Of a stretch of 64,000 bases of DNA, positions 12,520-22,101 are shown piece after piece (position 1 is the stretch's first letter; the number at the start of each line of letters is the position of its first letter). The notes under the pieces are model-generated. The model saw only the letters and a list, made by a program, of their open reading frames with translations. It had not been told where the DNA came from and made no database searches. Source of the stretch: Coptis chinensis (taxonomy: Eukaryota > Streptophyta > Magnoliopsida > Ranunculales > Ranunculaceae). Position numbers and translations under genes: made by a program. The stretch lies in assembly GCA_015680905.1 (NCBI GenBank), contig CM027378.1, positions 13,497,001 through 13,561,000 of the forward strand. Reading direction: 5' to 3'.

Positions 12520-13530
12520 CAAACCAATATAGGTCTTGCTTCAGAGATGGTAAATGAGTTGGGAAAAATGACATATGGCAGAAGCATAGCTATTAAAGTG
12601 GACATCTCTCAAGCATATGACACAATGAGCTGGGAGTTTTTGTTTGCAGTGCTACACAAATTTGGGTTTCCAGACAAATGGATTAACATGGTGCACTCGC
12701 TTCTCAAATCAATGAAGCTGTCTATTCTCATTAATGGAGGGCCGAAAGGGTTTATATCAGTGGAAAGAGGGCTTAGGCAAGGAGACCCATTATCTCCTTT
12801 ACTCTTTGCACTTGAAGAAGATGTTCTTAGTAGAGGATTAAACAGATTAAGGGAGGTGGGTATCACCAAATCTCTCACTTCAGCAAAAGGTAAAGATAGC
12901 CCTACACATTTACTTTATGCAGATGATATTATCATTTTTAGTAAAGGAGATAGTATAAGTGTGGGAGCAATTGCAGATTTGGTCGAGAATTATCAGGAAG
13001 CTTCTGGGCAAGTGATGAACAAGGATAAAGGTAGGATGTTTGTGGGAGGAATGAATGATACAAGAAGACACGCTCTGCAGTAGATCCTTGGTATACAAAT
13101 AGGTGCTCTCCTAGAGAAGTATCTTGGTGTACCATTGATCCAAGGAAGAGTGACTAAGACATCTATTAGTCCTCTTATTGATAAAATTAGGAAGAAAATA
13201 GCAGGTTAGAAAGGCAAACTTTTAAATTTTTAGGGTAGATGTATGTTGATCAAGTCTATGCTTGCTAGCATACCTGTCTATAATATGGGAGTTTACAAGT
13301 GGCCTACAAGTGTCGTCAAAAAAGTGGAGAAGATTATGAGAAATTTCTTATGGTCAGGAAACCCTACCGTCAGAAAATCCATGACAATTGCTTGGGATAA
13401 ATGTTGCAAACCTTATGAAGAGGGTGGTCTAGGGATCAAAAGATTGAAGGAATTAAACTTGGCACTCTTTATGAAGTTGGCATGGCATATTGATAAATTA
13501 GAGAGAGATAGATTTGAGAGAATATTTACT
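12520..13530 (+). pseudogene. LINE reverse transcriptase, C-terminal part
   Basis: Continuation of the LINE RT after copy B. Visible RT motifs: IAIKVDISQAYDTMSW (first catalytic Asp, about 12589-12636), GLRQGDPLSPLLFAL (about 12769-12813), and LLYADDIIIF with the catalytic YADD (about 12910-12939). A stop near 13081 interrupts it. Then KGKLLNF and MLIKSMLASIPVYNMGVYKWP at 13243 onward represent the RT thumb/connection seen in plant L1 elements. The coding ends at 13530, where a copia LTR begins. Confidence 0.88.
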
Positions 13531-13759
13531 TGATTGATTTTCAATTGTTTACATACTTGTTTATATAGAGTTTACAAGTTCCTAATCTGTACATATTGTT
13601 GCTATCTACGTTAATAGAAATCCAAAAATAAATAGGAAACAAACTGTACAAGTGGCGAGAGCAGTTTACTAGAAGAGAAGGCGCAGGCGCGCTCTAATTA
13701 TACTCAAATAGAGGGCGTGTGCGCTCTATGCTCTGACATGCACGAAGCTACTTCTAATA
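13531..13759 (-). repeat. 3' LTR of copia remnant 1
   Basis: About 229 bp between the LINE break and the polypurine tract (GAGGGGGAGTA read on the minus strand from about 13769). The inner terminus reads TATTAG, probably a decayed TGTTAG. Two GC-rich cassettes lie inside (13678-13695 and 13711-13727). Confidence 0.65.
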
Positions 13760-13766
13760 CTCCCCC

Positions 13767-15600
13767 TCAAGTTGGAGAGTGAATGTCAAGAACACCCAAC
13801 TTGCGAATTAACCTGAGGAAGGTGTCCTTGCCGAGAGGTTTAATGAAGGTGTCAGCAACTTGAGCTGAGGAAGGAACGAACTTAGGAAAGAGTAACTTGG
13901 TCTGTATCTTGTCGCGTAAAAAATGACAGTCCAATTCAATATGCTTTGTTCGTTCATGGAAAACTGGATTCTGAGAGATATAGAGGGCGGCTTGATTGTC
14001 GCAGAACATGGTCATCGAAGAGGGGTGAGAGTTGCCTAAGTCATGCAGAAGATACTTCAACCATTGAAGTTCACATGCAGCCATAGATCGATATTCGGCT
14101 TCAGCAGAAGAACGGGATACAGTTCTCTGTTTCTTTGTTTTTCAGGAGATAGGGCTAGAACCAAGAAAAGTGCAAGAACCACTAGTAGAACGATAAGTGA
14201 TAGGGCAGCTAGCCCAATCAGAGTCACAGAAGCCTGAGATGTATAGAGAACTAGTAGGGGATAAGAGAATCCCTTTATTGATCGAACCTTTAAGGTAGCG
14301 GAGTATACGATGAGCAACATCTAGATGTGGAGTCCGTAGGGACTGCATGAAATGGCTGAGATAATTAACATAATAAGTGATATTTGGTCGTGTAATTGTG
14401 AGATATATGAGACACCCAATCAAGTGACGATAGACAGTAGGATCCTGAAGTAACGTGCCATCATTGGTATTGAGGTTGATGTTTTGTTCCATAAGGAACT
14501 CAGAAATATGACCACTAGTGGTACCACAATCAGACAGAATGTTCAAAAGACATTTGCGTTGTGTAAGAAATAATCCTTCTTTGGATCGAGCTACCTCAAT
14601 ACTCAAGAAATATTTAAGACGTCCCAAGTCCTTGATATAGAATGTTGCTTCTAAAAATTGCTTCAAGTTCTGAATGAGAGATAGATTGTTACCTGTGATT
14701 AGAATGTCGTCCACATAAACAAGAACAAATGTAGAATTAGAACCACGAATATTAGTGAACAGAGAATAATCAGACTTAGACTTAGTGAAGTTGGCATTGA
14801 CAAGAGTGGTAGATAGTTTGGCAAACCATTGTCGAGAAGCCTGCTTAAGTCTATATAAAGACTTATTGAGGAGACATATCCTATGCTCCCCGTGTTTGGC
14901 GAAGTCAGGAGGTAAGGTCATGTAGACAGTTTCATCCAAATCGCCTTGGAGAAAGGTATTGTGGACATCCAGCTAATGAAGGGACCAATGTCTGATAGCA
15001 GCAATGGAGAGAAGTAATCGAATAGTGACTAATTTAGTAACGGGTGCAAAAGTTTCATGATACTCTTGTTCTATAATCTGATTGTAACCCTTGGCAACAA
15101 GACAAGCTTGGTAATGTTCAATAAAGCTATCTGCATGATATTTAATCTTGAAAACCCATTTACAACTAATAGTCTTATGATGAGGGGATAACTGAACAAG
15201 AGTTCATGTGTTATTCTGTTCCAAAGCTGTAATTTCAGCAGCCATAACAACTCTCCATTCTGGAATTTTGACAGCTTGAGAAAAAGATGTAGGAACAACT
15301 AAATAAGACACTTTAGACAAAAACGCTTTATGACAAGTAGAAAAATTAGTGTCAGAAACATAAAAAGCCATAGGATATGGAGTGGAAGACTGTGTTACCT
15401 TAGAGTCCAATTAGATGAGGTTGGTCAAACGAGGGACTGTAGGTGCCTTGGTGAGAGTAGAACAGTGATAATCTTTGATGAGAAGTGGTGGGGGTTTCGC
15501 ACTCTAGTAGATCGAGGTGAGGTACGAGGGTTGAGTTGTGGTGGCTGAGGGGGTTCCAAAATTGCAGGTGACGGAGCTAGCTGAGGTGGAAGATTGATAG
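13767..15600 (-). pseudogene. copia RT, RNase H and linker
   Basis: C-terminal half of a copia polyprotein. Upstream part: linker and RT start (PEWRVVMAAEITALEQ near 15270-15225; CLVAKGYNQ; FAPVTKLVTIRLLLS). RT core in 14142-14939 has SLYRLKQASRQWF and the catalytic LVYVDDILITG. RNase H has CDSDWASC and, after an in-frame TGA at 14142-14144 (expected TGG, Trp), [15 protein letters not shown] and [20 protein letters not shown]. The two halves are in the same frame. A second stop precedes LDVHNTFLQGDL near 14970. Domain order identifies Ty1/copia. Confidence 0.85.
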
Positions 15601-15639
15601 GAGAGAGGGCGCGGGCACGCTCGATTTGTGCTAGATCAG

Positions 15640-16110
15640 AGCATCTTCAAGCATCCTTCAAGACTAGCTTTTATAGCTCTTACTTCCTGGTACATGATAG
15701 AGAGATGTTTGATGTTAACATTATATGCTAGTAGAACTTTGCCTTCATGATCCCTTATAATGGCACAAAACCCACCTCCTTCAGCAGACAGAGATCCACC
15801 ACCCTGCTAGTGTTCAACTTTATAGAACCTTTAGGTGGCTTAAACCATTTACATTTAGTCCCTTCCTTGCCTATGAATACAACATGAATACCAAAGTTGT
15901 ACAAGAACACCCTACTATATCACGATGTCCTGTGCTTCCTTATTCTGGCATTGGAAGTAGTACTTCATATTTTTCAAAATTTTCTGCTGCACCTCAAGTG
16001 CAGACTTATATTTGCTTCTAAAACTTCTAGCATTCCATTCAATCCAAATCCTATATACTGGACACACATTATACATTTGCTTTTATTTTATACCCATAGG
16101 TGCATATATG
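15640..16110 (-). pseudogene. antisense LINE RNase H fragment
   Basis: Minus-strand translation in two frames reads KCKWFKPPKGSIKLNT, then GGFCAIIRDHEGKVLLAYNV and YQEVRAIKASLEGC, the signature of the RNase H-like domain (RVT_3) that ends plant L1 LINEs. Upstream on the same strand, CPVYRIWIEWNAR fits the preceding linker. Its orientation is opposite to the LINE at 4365-13530, so it is another copy. It interrupts the copia remnant between integrase and RT. Confidence 0.65.
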
Positions 16111-16129
16111 ATAGTTTTCAACCAAACAA

Positions 16130-16560
16130 CAATTCATGAGTCGTCTTGCCAGATAAGACAGGTAGGCATGGGACTAATTAAATAAGTTGGGAAAACACAT
16201 TCACCCCAAAAACAGAGAGGGAGACTGGATTGAAACCTTAAACCCCAAGAAACTTCCAGAACATGGATGTGTTTCCATTCCACAACTCCATTTTCTTGAG
16301 GAGTGGAAACACAACTAAGTTAATTCAAAATGACATGTGCTTGGGAAAAAAAAATATATATTTGTGAAGGAAATTCAGTTCCATTTTTTGTTCATTCGGC
16401 ATCTATTTTTTTTTTGAATTTTGTAGTAAGAGGAACCACTGTTGATATTTATAAGAAAGGCAGTCTTCCTCAGTGGACATGTGTGGAAAGGAAAAGAAAG
16501 AAACATTCCATACGTTTCTAAACTTTTGTAGATGTGGTAAAAGAGTCTTGAATCTTGGCT
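16130..16560 (-). pseudogene. copia integrase fragment
   Basis: Minus-strand pieces of a copia integrase core. Reading right to left there is a degenerate TKNGTEF, then CVSTPQENGVVEWKH near 16315-16270, the block holding the catalytic Glu, then LRFQSSLPLCFWGECV and TYLI. Several stops and shifts. Orientation and order agree with the RT at 13767-15600, so it probably belongs to the same element. Confidence 0.7.
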
Positions 16561-16587
16561 AAATATTTGGACAATGTTGTTATTGTC

Positions 16588-16946
16588 TATATGATCAGAT
16601 TGAAGTGTCCTTTACGATCAAGAGTAATGTTCCGTCGTAGAAGCTCATGGATGTGTACAGTAAGGAACGGTCACTATGCTTCATTGTTGATGGTAAACAA
16701 CTTCAGGGACACCAGTATACTGATGACGTACATCTCTTTTATATATGTCTCCTTATTATCTTTTGTCTCAAATTATATTTAAGTACAACAAGAATGCTCT
16801 AAATTAAAGCTTCTAATTGATATATATATTTTTTTTTTTGGTTTTGGTAACAGTATGAACTGGATGATGGAGTTACGATTGATGCTTTTGTCGAAGTGTC
16901 AAACAATGGCGTGTTGGAGAAAATGATACCAATCGATCCCTGCTAA
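16588..16946 (+). pseudogene. SUMO-like protein relic, two exons
   Basis: Plus-strand ubiquitin-fold relic. Exon 1 (to 16727) reads DQIEVSFTIKSNVPS, stop, KLMDVYSKER, then FIVDGKQLQGHQYTDD. Exon 2 (16854-16946) reads YELDDGVTIDAFVEV and ends in TAA. The 126-bp intron has GT at 16728, a T-rich tract and CAG at 16851-16853; splicing there is phase 0 and gives exactly the spacing of the SUMO pattern (K-K-L-M...F-DG..L.G.QT-D-....DGD.IDA). An in-frame TAG at 16638-16640 breaks it, and the C-terminal GlyGly used for conjugation is absent. It lies between two copia remnants. Probably a decayed SUMO-family paralogue; the full start is not visible. Confidence 0.6.
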
Positions 16947-16949
16947 GAT

Positions 16950-17416
16950 AGCTTGTCTATGGACACTCCAAACTCTAATCAAATCTAAGTTTTCATAACA
17001 ACCAACAACCACAACCCTAAGCTATGGAATCAATAACCACAACAAGCAATAACAATGTAGAGTAAAACCATAACACAAGATGTAACGTGGTTCAGCCAAT
17101 AATACCTACTTCCAGAAGAGCAAATCTTTTATAAGATTGGAAAGGATGATTACAATCACTCCTCTCAAGTCTCTCTAATACTTATTAGATCTCTCTTCTT
17201 GTGTCTCTCTCCTTACAAGCTTATCTCTTTGAAAGAGTTTCCTCTCAATTTTGGTGACTCTCAAAATTGTGTTTTTTTTTTTTTGGGTATGAAACCTTAA
17301 CTTCTTTTATGTACTATGCTGAAATTTCGGTAAGCCATGAAATTTTGGTTCATCTCGGTTCAACAACAAAAAATCGGAACTTTGCTCTTCCTCTCACATG
17401 GTGAGGGACACCCAAC
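16950..17416 (-). repeat. 3' LTR of copia sequence 2
   Basis: LTR in minus orientation, starting TGTTGGGTGTCC at 17416 and preceded on that strand by the polypurine tract GGGGGAGAT. It contains a TAACGTGGTTCAGCC segment common in copia LTRs. The left end is uncertain (16927-16955), as no clean TG terminus or duplication is evident. Confidence 0.65.
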
Positions 17417-17419
17417 AAT

Positions 17420-20400
17420 CTCCCCCTCCTGATCCATGAGGGGGGATACATCCACAAATTCCCAAATCAATAGGAGGAGTGTGCTACCATTCCGGCGATA
17501 ACATAACAAACATCAAACTTGCCTTTCAGCAAAACTTTGGTCATCATATCCGATCCATTCTTGTCGGTATATATCTTCTCAATACACATTTGCTTTTTTT
17601 TTTTCGAGAACTTCTCTAATCCAATGATAACACACATGCATATGCTTGGATCTAGAATAAAAACTTGGATTCTTGCTCAAATGGATGGCGCTCTGACTAT
17701 CGCAAAGAACTTTTAATTGTTTATGTTTTAGCCCTAGTTCATTAAAGAACCTTTTCATCCATAGCATCTCTTTGCAACACTCAGTGGTTGCAATATATAT
17801 ATTCGGCTTATGTAGTGTAAAGGGCAACACACTTTTGCAACATCGATTGCCAAGAAACTGCCCCCCCCCCCCTGCAAATGTAAACAGATAGCCGAAAGTG
17901 GACTTCATCGAGTTGACATCTTGCCATGTTTACATCTGTGTAGCCTTCAAGTAAGGTCTTACTCTCACCAAAACACAAACACGCCTTGGAAGTGCCCTTA
18001 AGATATCTTAATATCCACTTAACACCTTCCCAATATTTTTTACCTGGATTTGACAGAAATCGGCTTACAACACCATCGGCGAAAGCAATATCCGATCTTG
18101 TACACACCATTGCATACATCAAGCTACCTACTACGGATGCATAAAGAATCTTTTGAATTTCTTTCTTCTCATGCTCACGGGCACTTACCTTTGGTCATGC
18201 GGAATTGGCTACCAAGTGGATAACTCACCGGCTTCACTTGATGCATGTTGAATCTCTTCAACACCTTCTCAATATAGTTTTCTTGAGAAAGCCACAACTT
18301 TCCACTTTTTCTGTCACGAGTGATCCACATACCAAGTATCTATTTTGCTTGACCCAAATCCTTCATCTCAAAGGACATACTCAAGTCTTTCTTCAACTTA
18401 GATATCTTGTTGATGTTTTGGCTAACTATCAACATATCATCCACATACAACAAGAGCACTATGAAATCCCAATCTGGAAACTTCTGAACAAACACACAAT
18501 GATGGGAAGTAGACTCCTTATAGCCCACCATAAAAGACTCAAACTTCATGTACCATTGTCTCGGTGTCTGCTTCAACCCATACAAACTCTTTCTCAGCTT
18601 GCATACCATGTAGACACCTTCCTCAAGATCACCGTGAAGAAAAGTTATCTTGATATCAAGTTGCTCAACCTCTAGGTTCATACTTTCGGCCAAATCCAAT
18701 ACTACCCTAATAGAAGTCATTTTAACCACTGGAGAGAAAATTTCTTCAAAGTCAATACATTTCCTCTGACCGAATCCCTTCACAATAAAATGAGCTTTGT
18801 GCCTTGAATGTGGATTACTTTCTTCATGCTTAACTTTGAACACCCACTTGTTTTTGAGAACTTTTCTTCCTTTCGGTTTCTCAACTTAGTCATAGGTGTG
18901 ATTCTTATGCAAAGAACCCATCTCATCTTGCATGGCCTTCAACCATTTCGCTCCATTTGTACCTTCAAGAGCCTCTTGATAGTACATAGGTTCTCCACCA
19001 TCGGATAGCAATACATGCGTATGTAGTGGGTACCTGGTTGAAGCTTGTCTTTCTCTCTCCGGTCTCCTCACCTTATCTTTTTGTGGCTCAGGAGGATGCA
19101 GTTCTTCTTGTTCTGGTGGTGGTTCGTACATTTCATCTACATCTTCTATCTCAGTAGGTTCAATCCCATCATGAACAATAAGATCATCATTATGAGCCTC
19201 AAACCTATGGTTTTCTGTATTCTCAATGCCATCTGTTGCTTGTTTCACTGTCGGAACTTCCAGTTCTAAATTAACGATGTCATCAACAAATGCTTCTAGG
19301 TTTTCCCCATTCTCAAAGTCCTCTATTGTCTGATCTTCCAAGAACACGACATCTTGACTTCGGATTACTTTCTTGTTAATCGGATCATAAAGCTTGTAAC
19401 TGAACTTCTCATCCCCATAACCAAGAAAAATGCATTGCTTGGCTTTGTCATCAAGCTTGGACCTCTCATCCTTGGGAATATGAACAAATGTTATTCACCC
19501 AAATACCCTCAAGTATCCATAATCAACATTTTTGCCTGACCATAATCTCTCTGGATAATCACTATTTAGAGGCTTTGAAGGCGATTACTTGATCACATGT
19601 ATGGATGTGTGCATTGCTTTTACCCAGTAACTCTTTGGTAACTTAGAATGAGACAACATGCATTTCATCCTCTCTACAATAGTACAATTCTTCATCTCGG
19701 TTATACCATTGTGTTGTGGTGTCTTAGGCATTGTCTGCTCATGATGAATCTCATGACTCTTGCAACATTCTTCAAACGGCCCAATGTACTCTTCCCCATC
19801 ATCTCAGTTATACCATTATAATGCAGTGTATTGGGCATTATCTGCTCATGACAAATTACATGACACTTGTATTACTCTTTAAATGGCACAATGTACTTTT
19901 CCCCATTATCTGAACGGATACACTTCAAAGGCTTCCCGGTCTTTCTCTCCACCATACTATGGAAAGTCTTGAACACATTGAGAACCTCATGCTTGGTCTT
20001 CAAACCATATGCCCATACCTTTCTTTAAGCATCATCAATGAAAGTCAAAAAGTACAAAGTTCTCCCGTGGGACTTCACTTTCATGGGACCACATAAATCT
20101 GAGTGTACTAGCTCATGAACATTCTCCTTGCGGTGAGAGGGGGATCTTTGGAAATATACCCTCTATTGCTTTCCAACCAAACAATGAGTACATTTATTTA
20201 AATACGTACCTTTGATGTTTGACAACACCTTTTTGCTTGGCAAGAACTTTCATGCCTTTCTCGCCCATATAACACAATCTCTTATGTCATAGATCAGTGG
20301 AAGCTTCTTCGATCTTGTGCCATATTTAACTTAGCTTTATACAAACTAGCTTGTGTCTTATAAAATGAACAACACTTTTTCCCTTTGGCTACCACAAAGG

Positions 20401-20650
20401 AACCTCTGCTTAGTTTCCATACCCTATTATCAAACGAGCTCTATAAACCATCATCATCTAACTTCCTAGTGAAAATTAGGCTTAGTCGAAGATTAGGGAC
20501 ATGTCTTACATCCTTGAGTGTCAAGGTATAACCGACACTAGTTTCCACATGAACATCACCAATCCATGTAATCCTTGAGACTCCATTATTACCCATCTTT
20601 TTTGGCTTGTAATAATGTTGTTTGTGTTGTTATTCTACCACTCTTGATTT
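17420..20650 (-). pseudogene. copia pol: integrase, linker, RT, RNase H (element 2)
   Basis: Decayed Ty1/copia polyprotein. Right to left: integrase fragments (20650-19360, with WVKAMHTSIHV, KTPQHNGITEMKN near 19700-19740 carrying the catalytic Glu region, and a zinc-finger-like stretch near 20200); linker starting FLEDQTIEDFENGEN at 19347; ALEGTNGAKWLKAMQDEM at about 18975; RT 18340-18843 with SLYGLKQTPRQWYMKF and LLYVDDMLIV; RNase H 17579-18122 with WILRYLKGTSKACLCFG and, past a frameshift at a C-run (17861-17873), ATTECCKEMLWMKRF and SKHMHVCYHWIREVL. Many stops. A Tork/SIRE-like copia by linker style, with moderate certainty. Confidence 0.85.
19696..19909 (-). repeat. 107-bp tandem duplication inside copia 2 integrase
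   Basis: CTCGGTTATACCATT at 19696 recurs, slightly changed, at 19803, and the following sequence (TCTGCTCATGA..., AATGTACT.TTCCCC) repeats in order. Unit 107 bp, two diverged copies. As 107 is not a multiple of three, it shifts the integrase frame. Confidence 0.8.
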
Positions 20651-21059
20651 CAAATCATTCGCCTTCCTGTTTTGCTTGTATTTTTCTTTTTGCACCTGTT
20701 TGACATCAAATACCGTCTTGTCACAAAGAAACTCAGTAAACTTCATTGTCTCAATTTTCTCATCTCCATAGATTTTCTTCATCATATCTACGATCATATT
20801 TTCTTTTTCATGTCAATGGTTTCTTCTTCTTCTTCTTCTTCTGTCGTTGGCTCTCTTTTTCTTTTTCTTCTGATATTGGTGCATACACAAAATCTTCATT
20901 TTCAGTTGCAACAAAAAACTCTAAATCATCAACAAGTAACAATTTTGTATCACATTCCCAGTAAACCTTATCACGTACTTTATGCTCTTCAACATCAAAA
21001 TCAAGACTAACAATCACTACTTCTGAGTCTAACACTTCTGTGTTTTTCTAAATTTCTTT
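20651..21059 (-). other. degenerate copia gag-integrase region with TTC repeat
   Basis: Short minus-strand open stretch (20808-21035), acidic then Lys-rich because of a TTCTTC run near 20820-20840. It fits neither a clear gag nor integrase motif. It marks the junction between the pol remnant on the left and the gag remnant on the right. Confidence 0.4.
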
Positions 21060-21654
21060 TTATGAAGCCAACTCTTCTTCTTCACACTTTTGACTACTAC
21101 ACCCAATTTCTAGGCATAACTTGTCTTGATCTTCACAATATATATTGCAATAATTCAATGACAAACTTTGAGCACCTTCTCTATTCTCAATTATAACGTT
21201 TTGTTTTTCAGCAACCCTATCTTTTATGTATTTGCACCCATATTTGCAATGACCAAGTTCTTTACACTTGTAACACCGAACTTTTGATTTGTCAACCCTT
21301 GTACTTTTACCATTACCATCGTAACAAACATGCAAAATCTCCCATGGATCTTTTGAAGTTTGAGCAGAAGCGATTTTCTTATAATTAGAAATTAATATAT
21401 ACCTAGTCATCTGTGAATACAACATAATGTTATATCATCTTTTGTTTTGTTTTCTTTAAGTGTACCTCTTTCTTCTTTAGTCAACAATGCTTCATCTTCA
21501 AGTTCTTCAATTCCTTGATCAATGACTTCCCATATATTCAGATACTTAAAGACGATCTCCATCTGAAAACTCCAATGCCCAAACATTCATGATCTTTTCC
21601 CACTTTGGAACCATCCATATATCATTTTCCATTGATTAATTTTGGATCTTTAAC
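21060..21654 (-). pseudogene. copia gag with CCHC zinc knuckle
   Basis: Minus-strand gag remnant. A zinc knuckle CYKCKELGHCKYGC (CX2CX4HX4C) is visible near 21270-21229, preceded by Lys/Arg-rich sequence. To its right, decayed gag core lies between 21330 and 21654, next to the primer-binding site. Nucleocapsid role by family. Not contiguous in frame with the pol at 17420-20650. Confidence 0.7.
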
Positions 21655-21673
21655 CGTAAAGCTCTGATACCAT
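21655..21673 (-). other. primer-binding site (tRNA-Met type)
   Basis: Minus strand reads TGGTATCAGAGCTTTACGG, beginning with the sequence complementary to the 3' end of initiator tRNA-Met. It lies directly inside the LTR at 21675-22101 and fixes the minus orientation. Confidence 0.85.
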
Positions 21674-21674
21674 A

Positions 21675-22101
21675 TGTATGATCTAATACTTTGATTCAAA
21701 CACAAAAAATCGAATAATACACGTAGAAGACAAATTTGAACTAAATAAACTTTATTATATCAATTCAACCACTTATATTAAACTTGATAAACAAAAGAAC
21801 TTGCCCCTTTATACCAGTGCATCTCTTTTTAACAATGCATCTCTCTTATTATTCTCTTACTTCTTCTTATGCTAATGTATAGGCACTCACACATATATAT
21901 GGCTTCTCCAACTACTAATTTCTACTAAACTACTAATTAGAAAATTCTAATACCAACCCAATTCTAATCTTACTTGTATTGCCAATATCAACTTGGTTCC
22001 TAATAGCAACTCATACTTGCTAATCACACCATTTTCTAATTAATTAACCTGCAACTCTAATTTAACTAAAATAGCTAGATCTAAAATTACTAATTCCAAC
22101 A
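21675..22101 (-). repeat. 5' LTR of copia gag remnant
   Basis: 427-bp LTR read from TGTTGGAATTAG at 22101 to its end at 21675, next to the primer site. It shows no obvious similarity to the LTR at 16950-17416, although both have copia-type ends and the same orientation. Confidence 0.75.

Larger units (their letters stand above)
4365..13530 (+). mobile_element. L1-type non-LTR retrotransposon (LINE), interrupted by copy B
   Basis: Plant L1-clade LINE on the plus strand. Order: ORF1 with zinc knuckle (4380-4981), AP-type endonuclease (from 5823), reverse transcriptase (6629-7484, resumed at 12520-13530). The RT frame breaks at 7484 and resumes at 12525 after one copy of a 5-bp duplication, so the gypsy copy B (7485-12519) is an insertion into it. 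The 3' end with RNase H is missing because a copia element abuts at 13531. Several in-frame stops show it is inactive. Confidence 0.85.
13531..16580 (-). mobile_element. Ty1/copia remnant 1
   Basis: Minus-strand copia element cut into the LINE at 13531. It has one short LTR, RNase H, RT, the RT-integrase linker, then (after an antisense LINE piece at 15640-16110) part of integrase. No gag, primer site or second LTR is visible, and sequence after about 16580 belongs to another gene. It carries several in-frame stops. Confidence 0.8.

Noticed and set aside
20672-21035. Ser- or Lys-rich short proteins
   Set aside because: Produced by a TTC microsatellite read in different frames.
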